From contig JAUYCC010000046.1 in assembly GCA_030692365.1 (NCBI GenBank), positions 1 to 63,307 of the forward strand: a DNA stretch of 63,307 bases. The letters run 5' to 3'. The notes below the pieces were generated by a model. It was not told where the DNA came from, made no database searches, and saw only the letters and a program-made list of their open reading frames with translations. The position numbers and the translations under genes are program-made. Source of the DNA: Pelolinea sp. Lineage in GTDB: Bacteria; Chloroflexota; Anaerolineae; Anaerolineales; Anaerolineaceae. This document shows, piece by piece, positions 25,465 to 35,100 of the stretch (within the stretch, counting starts at the first letter, position 1; each line of letters begins with the position of its first letter).

Positions 25465-26745
25465 ATGAAGGTATTTCTGGATTCCATTGGCTGTCGATTG
25501 AATCAAAGCGAAATTGAAAAATTAGCCGCGCATTTCAGGGAAGAAGGCCATGAGATGGTCGCGGACGCCGCTGCCGCTGACTTGGTGGTAGTTAATACCT
25601 GTGCGGTCACGGCTGCCGCCAGTGCGGATTCGCGCAATAAAATCAGGGGGGCTGCCCGTGTCGGCAAGGCGAGAATTGTCGCAACCGGTTGCTATGCGAC
25701 AATTGACCCGCAGGCTATCACTAAATTACACGCGGTGGACTTTCTGGTTCCTAACGCTGAAAAAAACCATCTGGTTTCCCTTGTGTTAGGAATCCAGGAT
25801 ATGAACCCCGTAGCGCATTTTTCTAGGCAGCCGCTGCCCGGAAACCATAAAAGAACTCGCGCTTTTATTAAAGTTCAGGATGGATGTGATAATTTTTGCA
25901 CCTTTTGCATCACACGCATCGCCCGTGGAAGCAGCCGTTCTCAACTCGAAATGGAAATCTTTGAAGATATCAGTTCAGCTCTGGGAGGGGGAGCAAAAGA
26001 AATTGTCTTGTCCGGTGTCAATCTGGGCGCGTGGGGAAAGGAGATGGAACCCCAAAAGACGCTGGCGTATCTGATTAAAAAGATCGTCGAGAGATTTTCT
26101 CCGCCGCGGATCAGGTTGTCCTCGCTTGAACCATGGGATATTGACGATGAATTTCTGGATGTATTGAGCTTGCCAGGTTTTTGCCAGCATTTGCACTTAC
26201 CGCTGCAATCCGGTTCGGATGCGGTTTTGAAATGTATGATTAGGAGGTCTTCGACTGGTGATTTTGAGTCTGTAGTTTATAGGCTAAGACAAAGTTTCCC
26301 CGATATTGCGATCACAACTGATGTGATGGTGGGTTTTCCTGGCGAGATTGAAAGGGAATTCAACGCCAGCCTTGAATTTGTTCGCAATATGGAATTTGCA
26401 GGCGGGCATGTTTTTAGTTATTCAACCCGCCCTGGTACCGCCGCGGAAAAACTACAAGACCAAATACCAACGCATATCAAAAAATTAAGAAGCGCTGAAA
26501 TGCGGGATGTAATCGCTCAATCTGCTATCGGGTACCGGGAACGATTCATAGGCAAGGAATTATCCGTTCTTTGGGAAAAATCAAACCCGTCGAATGGTTA
26601 TTGGCGCTTATCCGGCCTCACCGACAATTATCTACGGGTTGAATCTACATCCAAACAGGATTTGTATAATAAGATCACCCAGGCTGAGATTATTAACCTT
26701 AATGGCCTGGTCATGCAAGCAAAAAGCAATATCCTGAGCGAATGA
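25465..26745 (+). CDS. mtaB: MtaB-type tRNA threonylcarbamoyladenosine methylthiotransferase
   Basis: A 426-residue radical-SAM methylthiotransferase that converts t6A37 to ms2t6A37 in tRNA. The N-terminal UPF0004 domain has DSIGCRLNQSEIE, VVNTCAVTAAA and ATGCYAT with three cluster-binding cysteines. The radical SAM cluster is CDNFCTFCITRIARG. Then come HLHLPLQSGSDAVL and ITTDVMVGFPGE, and a short TRAM-like C-terminus. C-R-L-N at the first cysteine fits MtaB better than MiaB or RimO. Confidence 0.9.
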   Translation: MKVFLDSIGCRLNQSEIEKLAAHFREEGHEMVADAAAADLVVVNTCAVTAAASADSRNKIRGAARVGKARIVATGCYATIDPQAITKLHAVDFLVPNAEKNHLVSLVLGIQDMNPVAHFSRQPLPGNHKRTRAFIKVQDGCDNFCTFCITRIARGSSRSQLEMEIFEDISSALGGGAKEIVLSGVNLGAWGKEMEPQKTLAYLIKKIVERFSPPRIRLSSLEPWDIDDEFLDVLSLPGFCQHLHLPLQSGSDAVLKCMIRRSSTGDFESVVYRLRQSFPDIAITTDVMVGFPGEIEREFNASLEFVRNMEFAGGHVFSYSTRPGTAAEKLQDQIPTHIKKLRSAEMRDVIAQSAIGYRERFIGKELSVLWEKSNPSNGYWRLSGLTDNYLRVESTSKQDLYNKITQAEIINLNGLVMQAKSNILSE

Positions 26746-26805
26746 CAAACATCAAAATTTGTTTGTCTAACAATTAATTATTCTTTAAATTCAAAAAATC
26801 CCTAT

Positions 26806-26813
26806 GGTATAAT
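26806..26813 (+). promoter_or_regulatory. Extended -10 promoter of the rpmH operon
   Basis: TGGTATAAT (TG-N-TATAAT, hexamer at 26808-26813) lies 38 bp upstream of the rpmH start. No good -35 is visible, as usual for an extended -10. The same TGGTATAATTT string precedes tyrS. Confidence 0.6.
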
Positions 26814-26851
26814 TTGTACGTTAAATTACCGGGACGTAAAGGAAATAGTAA

Positions 26852-27022
26852 ATGCCAAAAAGGACTTATCAACCGAAAATAAGACGCCGTGTAAGAGTGC
26901 ACGGTTTCAGACAGCGCATGTCAACCGCGGATGGACGCAACGTCTTGAAACGCAGGCGCATGAAAGGCCGCATTCACCTGACGGTCAAACGAAACAATCA
27001 CGCCAAGAGCGCCCGCTGGTAA
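26852..27022 (+). CDS. rpmH: 50S ribosomal protein L34
   Basis: A 56-residue, very basic protein. [36 protein letters not shown] and the tail NHAKSARW match bacterial L34, with an extended tail relative to the 44-residue E. coli protein. The start follows ACGTAAAGGAAATAGTAA. It is the first gene of the classical rpmH-rnpA-yidD-yidC-jag order. Confidence 0.97.
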   Translation: MPKRTYQPKIRRRVRVHGFRQRMSTADGRNVLKRRRMKGRIHLTVKRNNHAKSARW

Positions 27023-27079
27023 TCTGGCGGAAAGTGATATTCTGGTTTTAGTAAACCTGTATGGGTTACGGGTTGATGA

Positions 27080-27427
27080 GTGAAAAAAGAGAATCGTCTA
27101 ACCCGGTCAAAGGACTTCAAGCGGGTGAAAGATGTTGGCAAAAGTATCTATCACCCGCTACTTGTTTTGGTTTATACTCGAAATGAAGGATCACAAAGCC
27201 GTGCAGCGGTGGTTGCAAGCAAAGCGATCGGGAATGCGGTCACTCGTAACAAGGTTAAAAGAAGGTTGAAATCTTGCCTGGATCAGCTCTGGCAAAACGT
27301 TGACTTGCAATGGGATTTGATTTTTTACTCTCGCGCGGCGATCGTTGACGCGAATATTACGGAGATTTACTCTGCGATTGAGCACCTGCTTCTTGAAGCG
27401 GGTGTATTAGGTGAAAAAAATAATTAA
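27080..27427 (+). CDS. rnpA: Ribonuclease P protein component
   Basis: A 115-residue basic protein that assists RNase P RNA in 5' maturation of tRNA. It has [16 protein letters not shown] at the start and the RNR-type signature [23 protein letters not shown]. It begins with GTG. The last 17 bp overlap yidD, so the two are coupled. Confidence 0.95.
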   Translation: MKKENRLTRSKDFKRVKDVGKSIYHPLLVLVYTRNEGSQSRAAVVASKAIGNAVTRNKVKRRLKSCLDQLWQNVDLQWDLIFYSRAAIVDANITEIYSAIEHLLLEAGVLGEKNN

Positions 27428-27710
27428 AATGCTTGTTGACCACAGCTACCCTGATGAGCCCGCTATGCGGGATTTTAGGGTCACTTTGATAAAAATTCCT
27501 CAGTATCTCTTTCTAGTATTAATTCGCGTGTACCAGAAAACCATTTCTCCCGCCTTGCCAGGTAATACTTGCCGATTTTATCCAAGCTGTTCTCATTACG
27601 GGTATCAGGCGATATTAAAATTCGGAGCACTTAAGGGTCTGTTTTTAGCTATTAAGCGTATCTTACGCTGCAATCCTTTCAACCCTGGCGGATACGACCC
27701 GGTGCCCTGA
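27411..27710 (+). CDS. yidD: Membrane protein insertion efficiency factor YidD
   Basis: A 99-residue protein with the YidD hallmarks [29 protein letters not shown], and the terminal [15 protein letters not shown]. It helps YidC-dependent insertion of membrane proteins. It has a GTG start inside rnpA and an N-terminal extension of about 25 residues relative to the shortest homologues. Confidence 0.95.
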   Translation: MKKIIKMLVDHSYPDEPAMRDFRVTLIKIPQYLFLVLIRVYQKTISPALPGNTCRFYPSCSHYGYQAILKFGALKGLFLAIKRILRCNPFNPGGYDPVP

Positions 27711-27740
27711 TATAAATTGGAAAACAGGAAAAACAAAATT

Positions 27741-28862
27741 ATGAACAATAAAAAAGTGATCTTGATTATTCTAAGCTTTTTAATAGCCGGATTGATATCC
27801 GGATGCACCACCACCGCGGGTGGCGCCTCCAGCTGGCCCGGGATTACAACAGAAGCTGAAACGGGATATTTCGCGTATGGAGCGGAAATTTACGCAATTG
27901 ATGCCAAAAATGGCAGCCTGATTTGGCGGTATCCTTCAGAGCCAAATGCAAAAACTCAGTTTTATGCCGCTCCTGCAATTTCTGAGGACCAGGTCTTTGC
28001 AGGCAGTTATAACAACACCCTGGTTGCCCTTGATAAAAGCAACGGCTTTCAAAAATGGTCTTTTAATAACGCGAAAGATCGTTATATCGCCTCGCCCTTG
28101 GTTGTGGGCGATAAGGTGTACGCGCCAAATACTGACAAGTATTTTTACGCGCTTAATACCGGTGGTGATCTGCTTTGGTCATTTAAGACCGCAGGCCCTA
28201 ACTGGACCAAACCTGTTTCAGACGGCCAATTTGTTTATTTGGCATCTATGGACCATTTCCTTTACGCTTTCAATCTCGAGTACCCAACTGCCGCATTGGC
28301 TGTTGATAAAAACGGCAGTCGAACTCTGGTTGAAAAACCACTATGGAGCGTTGACCTGGGCGCGGCAGTAGTCGCGGATCCTGTCCTTTCAAACGACAAG
28401 GTGTTGGTTGCTACCATCGATGGGAAATTGCACAGTGTTGATACAGTATCCGGAAAAATCGCCTGGACTTTCACAGACGGCAAACAATACAACTCCATTT
28501 GGGGAACACCAGTCGTTACCGCTGAAGTTGTGTATCTTGGCAATGAGAACGGCGATTTATTCGCTGTGTCTCCTGAAACCGGGAAAGCGCTTTGGCTGGA
28601 ACCCTACGCCGCTGGCGCCGCTTTGATCGCGGGTGGTATAGCTACTGATAACGGCGTCTTGTTTGTGAATAAACAAGGCAAAGTCTTTTCCATTGATGCG
28701 GCTAAAGAACCCAAACCCGTTGTTTCGCTGGACATGGTTATGTATGCCACACCGAAAGTTGCAGACGGAAAAATTCTATTGGCTCCAGCCACCAAGGAAA
28801 AACTGTTCATGGCCATTGACCTTGCCGGAAATGAAATCTGGAGCTTTGTTCCATCTAAATAA
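27741..28862 (+). CDS. PQQ-like beta-propeller lipoprotein (BamB-like)
   Basis: A 373-residue exported lipoprotein: signal peptide VILIILSFLIAGLISGC with the lipobox cysteine near residue 22. Then come seven or so PQQ-like blades, e.g. DAKNGSLIWRYPS, ALDKSNGFQKWSF, ALNTGGDLLWSF, SVDTVSGKIAWTF, AVSPETGKALW. This architecture is shared with BamB and assorted periplasmic scaffolds. ATG 27741 has AGGA upstream; a TTG at 27717 is less likely. It is inserted between yidD and yidC on the same strand with short gaps (30 and 21 bp), suggesting a part in membrane-protein biogenesis. That is inference. Confidence 0.88.
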   Translation: MNNKKVILIILSFLIAGLISGCTTTAGGASSWPGITTEAETGYFAYGAEIYAIDAKNGSLIWRYPSEPNAKTQFYAAPAISEDQVFAGSYNNTLVALDKSNGFQKWSFNNAKDRYIASPLVVGDKVYAPNTDKYFYALNTGGDLLWSFKTAGPNWTKPVSDGQFVYLASMDHFLYAFNLEYPTAALAVDKNGSRTLVEKPLWSVDLGAAVVADPVLSNDKVLVATIDGKLHSVDTVSGKIAWTFTDGKQYNSIWGTPVVTAEVVYLGNENGDLFAVSPETGKALWLEPYAAGAALIAGGIATDNGVLFVNKQGKVFSIDAAKEPKPVVSLDMVMYATPKVADGKILLAPATKEKLFMAIDLAGNEIWSFVPSK

Positions 28863-28883
28863 GAGAAGAAGAGGAAAACTATC

Positions 28884-29705
28884 ATGTGGGATACCTTTAT
28901 TATTACGCCCTTTATCAGCGCCCTGTTATTTATTTACGATCTGATCGGTCAGAATTTTGGTCTGGCGATCATCCTTTTCACCATCCTGATTAAATTGCTT
29001 ACTCATCCCTTGACTGCCAAACAAATCAAGAGCAGCAAAGCGTTACAGGATATGCAGAATGATAAGGATTGGCTGGAAGTTCAAAAGAAGTATAAAAACG
29101 ACAAGGACCACCTGGCCAAGGAACAAATGAAAATGTATAAAGAAAAAGGCATCAGCCCCTTGGCTTCCTGTCTGCCAACCCTCATCCAGTTCCCAATAAT
29201 CATCGGTCTGTACCAGAGCATCATTCAAGCCATGGGTAATGCGCCGCTGCAATTGCTGAATCTGGTCTCAAAACTATCGCCTGGACTGTCGAATTTTTTC
29301 TCCTTCCTCCCCGGACTTAAAACACCGATTGAATTGTTTCCTCTTAACAGCCAGTTTTTGTGGATGGATTTGGGCAGACCTGAACGTGTTTACATTCCCG
29401 GGCTTTCATTTGGAATTCCAGTCCTGGCCATCTTTGTGGTTATCACTTCCTTCTTACAAACTAAACTAATCGGCTCGCCAACTGGTGACCAGCAGTCCGG
29501 ACAGATGTCAGGCATGATGAATATCTATCTACCCGTGCTGATGGGATGGTTTGCTTACTCCTTTGCCTCGGGTTTGGCGTTATATTTTGTAATCTCCAAC
29601 CTGGTCAGCATCGCTCAATATGCGCTGCTTGGCAAACTGGATTTCTCAAAATTACTTCCCGCAAAGGCAAAAGATTCCCAGAAATCATCAAGAGGTTCTA
29701 AATGA
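28884..29705 (+). CDS. yidC: YidC/Oxa1-family membrane protein insertase
   Basis: A 273-residue insertase of the Gram-positive-like short type without the large periplasmic domain. It has the membrane helix LAIILFTILIKLLTHPLT with the functional arginine-equivalent position, the coiled KSSKALQDMQ and MKMYKEKGISPLASCLPTLI segment, and the conserved SFASGLALYFVISNL. It forms the hydrophilic groove that inserts small membrane proteins with or without SecYEG. It overlaps jag by 4 bp. Confidence 0.95.
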   Translation: MWDTFIITPFISALLFIYDLIGQNFGLAIILFTILIKLLTHPLTAKQIKSSKALQDMQNDKDWLEVQKKYKNDKDHLAKEQMKMYKEKGISPLASCLPTLIQFPIIIGLYQSIIQAMGNAPLQLLNLVSKLSPGLSNFFSFLPGLKTPIELFPLNSQFLWMDLGRPERVYIPGLSFGIPVLAIFVVITSFLQTKLIGSPTGDQQSGQMSGMMNIYLPVLMGWFAYSFASGLALYFVISNLVSIAQYALLGKLDFSKLLPAKAKDSQKSSRGSK

Positions 29706-30442
29706 ACGACCAAAAAACAACTTTAGAAATCATCGCCCCAACTGTTGACGAGGCTGTAGAGAAGGGACTTGACCAATTAGGGCTGCCAAAAGACGCGGTC
29801 ACAATTGAAGTCCTGGATGAAGGCCAGGGTGGTTTTCTCGGAATTGGCGCGCGCCAAGTGCGTGTTCGGCTGATGTTGAAGGACCACCCGGATGACAAGA
29901 TAAAAATTGAGCCTGACGCTGATGAGGATTTTGATAACGGCAGTGAAGAATTTGAGGACGAACTTGAAGAAGCCAAAGTAAGAGCGGGGCGTATTGTTAA
30001 AGCGCTTCTCAAGGACATGCAGATCAATGCCAAAGTGGCATCCCGCATCATGGATCCTGAGGATGATAAGGATAACCCGATGGTGCTAATTGAAGTCACC
30101 GGCAAGGACTTGAGCATTCTGATTGGACGCAAAGCGGAAACACTGAATTCGCTTCAATACATCACCAGCCTGATCTTGAATCAGCAGCTCGGATCCTGGA
30201 TGCCACTCTTGATCGATGTCCAGGGTTACCGCTTCCGCCGAGAAAGCCAGCTAAGGCAATTAGCCCGACGGCTGGCCGACCAGGTGGTTGCCACCGGTCG
30301 CAAGCAGGTATTGGAACCAATGCCCGCCAATGAGCGGCGTTTAATCCACCTGGAACTGAGATACCATCCGTTTGTCGCCACCGAGAGTGTTGGTGAAGAA
30401 CCTAACCGGAAAGCGACCATTTTCCTGAAACCAAAAGAGTAA
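29702..30442 (+). CDS. jag: RNA-binding protein Jag/KhpB
   Basis: A 246-residue protein with a Jag_N domain (TLEIIAPTVDEAVEKGLDQL, GGFLGIGARQVRVR), an acidic linker (about 60-100), a KH domain (LSILIGRKAETLNSLQYI) and a C-terminal R3H domain (RQLARRLADQV, EPMPANERRLIHLEL). It is the usual partner of YidC and binds RNA in control of cell elongation and division. Its ATG overlaps the yidC stop. Confidence 0.95.
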   Translation: MNDQKTTLEIIAPTVDEAVEKGLDQLGLPKDAVTIEVLDEGQGGFLGIGARQVRVRLMLKDHPDDKIKIEPDADEDFDNGSEEFEDELEEAKVRAGRIVKALLKDMQINAKVASRIMDPEDDKDNPMVLIEVTGKDLSILIGRKAETLNSLQYITSLILNQQLGSWMPLLIDVQGYRFRRESQLRQLARRLADQVVATGRKQVLEPMPANERRLIHLELRYHPFVATESVGEEPNRKATIFLKPKE

Positions 30443-30462
30443 AATACATCAAGGTAGACTGA

Positions 30463-30489
30463 AATTCCCTCGCGAGAGGGAATTCTTTT
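30463..30489 (+). terminator. Rho-independent terminator after jag
   Basis: AATTCCCTC-GCGA-GAGGGAATT (30463-30484) is a perfect 9-bp stem with a tetraloop, followed by CTTTTC. It closes the rpmH-jag operon just upstream of the phosphorylase gene. Confidence 0.8.
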
Positions 30490-30509
30490 CAAGATGATGG
30501 AGGTGTTCA

Positions 30510-31820
30510 ATGCGGGCAGTGGATGTAATCATCAAGAAACGTGATAAGGGAAATCTGACCAATGAGGAAATCCGATTTTTCATTGCGGGCATAACCGAAG
30601 GGACTATCCCTGATTATCAGGTGTCTGCCTGGGCAATGGCGGTGCTGCTAAATGGCATGACCGATCAGGAGACGACTGATCTTACTCTGGCCATGGCAGA
30701 TTCCGGAGAAACTCTTGATCTTTCATCAATAGCACCTGTTGTTGTGGATAAACATTCCACCGGCGGGGTTGGCGATAAAACTACCCTGGTTGTCGGTCCC
30801 ATCGTCGCGGCATGCGGTTTGCCGGTTGGAAAAATGTCTGGCCGTGGCCTGGACTTTAGTGGCGGAACACTGGATAAGATGGAGGCTATCCCTGGTTACC
30901 GTGTAAACTTGTCGCAGGCGGAATTCCTCAGTCAGCTGAAATCTCTGGGATTTGTTCTTACTGGACAATCTGCTGACTTGGCGCCTGCGGACGGCAAACT
31001 TTACGCGCTGCGGGATGTCACCGGAACTGTACCTTCATTACCTCTCATTGCTTCTTCTGTAATGAGCAAGAAGATTGCCGCAGGTGCCCATGCGATTGTT
31101 CTGGATGTAAAGGTCGGTAATGGCGCTTTTATGAAGAATCTCGATGACGCAAGACGGCTGGCTGAGTTGATGGTCGCCATCGGAAAATTAAGCGGCAGAG
31201 AAGTTATCGCGGTTCTTTCGGATATGAACCAGCCGTTGGGTCAAGCCGTTGGTAACGCGCTGGAATTGAAAGAAGCTATTGAAACCCTCAATGGTGAAGG
31301 ACCGGCTGATTTTCTTGAACATTGTCTTTCCATTGCCAGTTACATGCTCCTTCTGGGTAAAAAAGCGAACAGCCTGGAATCCGCAAGAAAATTAGCGGAA
31401 GACGCGCTCAATTCCAAAAGCGCTTTGGAAAAATTCCGCCAACTGGTGATAGCCCAGGGGGGTGATGTCTCATTTGTTGACAATCCCGAAAAACTTCCGG
31501 CTGCTGAAAATCAGCTGGTGGTAAACGCGGAGCAATCAGGATATCTCACGCAGGTTCATGCTCAAACTATTGGTGAGACTGCTGTTGACCTGGGCGCAGG
31601 GCGCGCCAAGAAGGGTGACACAATTGACCAGGGGGTTGGAATATTGGTCCATGCTAATGTTGGCGACTATCTGGCAAAAGGTGATCCTCTCTTCACCATT
31701 TTTTCAAAGAGTTCAAATGACTCTGAAAAAGCGAAAGCCAGACTGTTAGATACATTAAAATGGTCTGAAACCAAAGTTGACCCCTTGCCGCTCTTTTATG
31801 AAGTGATTGGCAAAGTTTGA
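30510..31820 (+). CDS. Pyrimidine-nucleoside / thymidine phosphorylase
   Basis: A 436-residue nucleoside phosphorylase family II enzyme, which splits uridine, thymidine or deoxyuridine with phosphate. It begins MRAVDVIIKKRDKGNLTNEEI and has the phosphate-binding VVDKHSTGGVGDKTTLVV, KMSGRGLDFSGGTLDKMEAIPG and the C-terminal alpha/beta domain. The length matches Pdp/DeoA. The Shine-Dalgarno (GGAGG) is good. It could be named pdp or deoA; substrate breadth is not readable. Confidence 0.94.
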   Translation: MRAVDVIIKKRDKGNLTNEEIRFFIAGITEGTIPDYQVSAWAMAVLLNGMTDQETTDLTLAMADSGETLDLSSIAPVVVDKHSTGGVGDKTTLVVGPIVAACGLPVGKMSGRGLDFSGGTLDKMEAIPGYRVNLSQAEFLSQLKSLGFVLTGQSADLAPADGKLYALRDVTGTVPSLPLIASSVMSKKIAAGAHAIVLDVKVGNGAFMKNLDDARRLAELMVAIGKLSGREVIAVLSDMNQPLGQAVGNALELKEAIETLNGEGPADFLEHCLSIASYMLLLGKKANSLESARKLAEDALNSKSALEKFRQLVIAQGGDVSFVDNPEKLPAAENQLVVNAEQSGYLTQVHAQTIGETAVDLGAGRAKKGDTIDQGVGILVHANVGDYLAKGDPLFTIFSKSSNDSEKAKARLLDTLKWSETKVDPLPLFYEVIGKV

Positions 31821-31845
31821 TTTTTTATCTGTAATATGGGATAAT
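31817..31845 (+). promoter_or_regulatory. Sigma-70-type promoter of the ileS T-box leader
   Basis: TTGATT at 31817-31822 and GATAAT at 31840-31845 are spaced by exactly 17 bp. The predicted start is near 31852, directly before the T-box RNA. The -35 overlaps the stop codon of the upstream gene. Confidence 0.75.
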
Positions 31846-31851
31846 TTTGCT

Positions 31852-32100
31852 ACGAAAAGCGATGATGGAGACGAGTAGACAGTAAATCTGGTAGCGAGTC
31901 GAAGATAGTGCAAGCTCGATAACCTGTTGAAAATCACTCCGGAGCTGCAATCTGAAAATCCATACGGATGATTAAGAACGCCGGTGAAACCAACCGTTAT
32001 AATTGTTCAGGAACAAATCAATCCTGGCAAAGCGTCCGATAATTCGGAAATCGGGGTGGTATCGCGGGAGTAAATCTCGTCCCTGTTGGGGCGAGTTTTA
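31852..32100 (+). ncRNA. T-box leader (Ile-specific) controlling ileS
   Basis: A roughly 250-nt leader with the T-box hallmark GGGGTGGTATCGCGGG at 32053-32068. Stem I lies near its 5' end (ACGAGTAGAC and the GAAGATAGTGCAAGCTCG distal loop). The specifier is ATC at 31933-31935 in GAAAATCACTCC, which pairs with tRNA-Ile. A terminator hairpin CTCGTCCC-TGTT-GGGGCGAG (32076-32095) with TTTTATTATT follows. Uncharged tRNA-Ile would pair with the T-box sequence and open the antiterminator, raising ileS expression when isoleucine is short. Confidence 0.9.
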
Positions 32101-32122
32101 TTATTAAAAAGCTGGAGGCTTT

Positions 32123-35100
32123 ATGTTTAAACCGGTTTCATCAAAATTGAATATCAACCAAATGGAATTATCTATCATGGAATACTGGAAAAAGGAAGAT
32201 ATCTTTCATTCTTCCGTCAGGAATAGGGAAGGGCAGCCGGATTTTGTCTTTTTTGAAGGTCCCCCAACTGCCAATGGCATGCCGGGGGTACATCACATTT
32301 TAGCGCGTGTATTTAAGGATCTCTTTCCAAGATACAAAACCATGCGCGGCTTTCATGTAACTCGCAGCGGCGGATGGGATACACACGGCCTGCCAGTGGA
32401 AATTGAAGTTGAGAAAAAACTGGGTTTTACCAACAAACAGCAGATTGAAGATTATGGCATCGCGGAATTCAACAAGCTTTGCCGCGAGTCAGCATTTACT
32501 TACATCAAAGATTGGGAGAAGCTAACCGAAAGGATCGCTTTCTGGGTGGATTTTGACACCGCGTATATCACCTATAAGAACTCGTATATCGAATCTGTTT
32601 GGTGGATCCTGAAAAACTTGTGGGAGAAAAATCTGCTCTACCAGGGGACCAAGGTTGTACCTTATTGTCCGCGCTGCGGGACACCTTTATCAGACCATGA
32701 AGTCGCGCTGGGGTACAAGGACACGACTGATCCCTCTGTATTTGTGCGCATGCCGCTCGCGGATGACCCCGGTACATCTCTAATGATTTGGACTACCACA
32801 CCCTGGACACTTCCGGGTAACGTGGCCGTCGCGGTTCATCCGGATGTTGATTATGTGACGGTTGAACGCCGGCAGAAAAACGGAACTCCGGATGAAAAGG
32901 AAAAGCTCATCCTTGCAAAATCTCTGATTGGAAAAGTGTTTGGGGATGAACCGGTGGAGATTATCCATGAATATAAGGGAAGACAGTTGAAAGGTAAGAA
33001 ATATCAACCTTTATACACCTTTCTTCCGCCGGAAAAACCAGCCCACCGGGTGGTGCTGGGTGATTTTGTTACAACGGATGATGGCACTGGCATGGTGCAC
33101 ATCGCCCCGGCCTTCGGCGCAGATGACCGGGAAGTGGCATTGGCAGAAGATTTGCCGGTGTTGATGACGGTCGCGCCAAATGGTACATTTATTGCTGAGG
33201 TCCGACCGTGGTCAGGTAAATTTGTTAAAGATGCTGACCCTTATATTATTGAAGACTTAAATTCACGCGGGCTGCTCTTTAAATCCGAAGAATACACGCA
33301 TACTTATCCTTTCTGCTGGCGCTGCGGTACCCCGTTGCTTTATTATTCCAGACAGACCTGGTATATCCGCACCAGCGCTTTGAAAGATCGGCTAGTAGCC
33401 TTAAACCAGGAGATCAACTGGTATCCTGAACACATTAAAAACGGCCGTTTTGGAAACTGGCTTGAGAATAATGTAGACTGGGCTTTGGGTCGCGAAAGAT
33501 ATTGGGGTACACCGCTGCCCGTTTGGATGTGTGAAAAATGCAAACACCAGGAATGTATCGGTTCAGTCAAAGAACTGTCCGAAAAAACTGGCAAAGACTT
33601 AAAGGGTCTTGACCTGCACCGTCCGCATGTGGATGAGGTTTTCTACGCCTGTCCGAAATGCGGCGAAAAGATGCGGCGAGTGCCGGAGTTGATTGACGTT
33701 TGGTTTGATTCGGGTTCTATGCCAGTGGCGCAGTGGCATTACCCATTTGAGAATGAAGAATCATTCAAGAAGCAGTTCCCGGCGGACTATATTTGCGAGG
33801 CTGTGGATCAAACCCGCGGCTGGTTTTATTCCCTGCACGCTATCTCAACCCTGCTCTTCGACCAGGTCAGCTTTAAGAATGTTCTCTGCCTGGGTTTGAT
33901 TTTGGACGGCGAAGGTCAAAAGATGTCCAAATCAAAAGGTAATGTGGTGAAGCCTTGGGAAGTACTCAATGAACATGGGGCAGACGCGATGCGCTGGTAT
34001 CTTTATACGGCAAGCCCCCCCGGTCAGGAAAGACGCTTCTCATCCGAACTTGTTTCAGAAGTGGTTCGCAACTTTACTCTTACGCTCTGGAATACTTATT
34101 CATTCTTTGTGACTTACGCAAATCTGGATGGATGGAAGCCCAAATCCGGCGCAAAGGTTCAATATTCCAATCTAGATCACTGGCTGCGCGCCGAACTTCA
34201 CGCCTTGGTAAGGGATGTCACAACTGCTTTTGAGACCTACGATGTTCTGGGCGCAACCCGCCCGATCGAAGTATTTGTTGACCATTTATCCAATTGGTTT
34301 TTGCGCCGGTCGCGCCGCCGTTTCTGGAAAACCGAATCGGACGCAGATAAGGATGCGGCATACGCCACCCTTTATGAAGCATTGGTTACTGTCAGCCATT
34401 TGCTGGCTCCTACCATGCCCTTTATTGCTGATGAGCTCTATCGGAACCTGGTTTTGACTGTCTCGCCGGGCGTGCACAAATCTGTGCATATGGCGGATTG
34501 GCTGAAATATGATGAGACTTGCATAAATGATAACCTGGTCAATAAGATGAATCTCATCATGCGTCTGGTTTCGCTTGGCCATGCAGCGAGAAATAAATCC
34601 GGTTTGAAAGTCCGGCAGCCATTACAGGAAGCGGCTTTCGCGGTCAGCAATACCAACGACGCTTCTGTAATTGAAGAATACGCGGAACTTCTTCAGGATG
34701 AGCTTAATGTCAAGAAAGTGCGCGCGCTTAGCGCGGCCAGCGAAGCCGCAGCTTACGAATTGATGCCGCTACCCAAACAATTGGGTCAAAAATACAAAGA
34801 TATGTTCCCGCAAGTGCGCAATGCAGTTTTAGATCTTGACGCTGAAAAAGCTGCCATGTCCCTGATGGCTGGAAACCCGGTAAGAGTAGAAGTGGCAGGT
34901 AAAGAGATTAATATTCTTCCGGATGAGGTCGAAGTGCGTATGCAGGCAAGAGAAGGCTTTTCAGTTGCTTCGGAAGGCGCATATGTCGCTGCGTTGGTAA
35001 CCACGCTCACACCGGAACTAGTCAATGAAGGATTGGCGCGTGAATTTGTGAGGCGCGTCCAGGAAGCCCGCAAGCAAGCGGATTTCGAAATCTCCGACCG

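Noticed and set aside
26746-26810. A replication origin near rpmH
   Set aside because: No cluster of DnaA boxes was found; single TGTGGATAA matches occur only inside genes (about 30743 and 36848).
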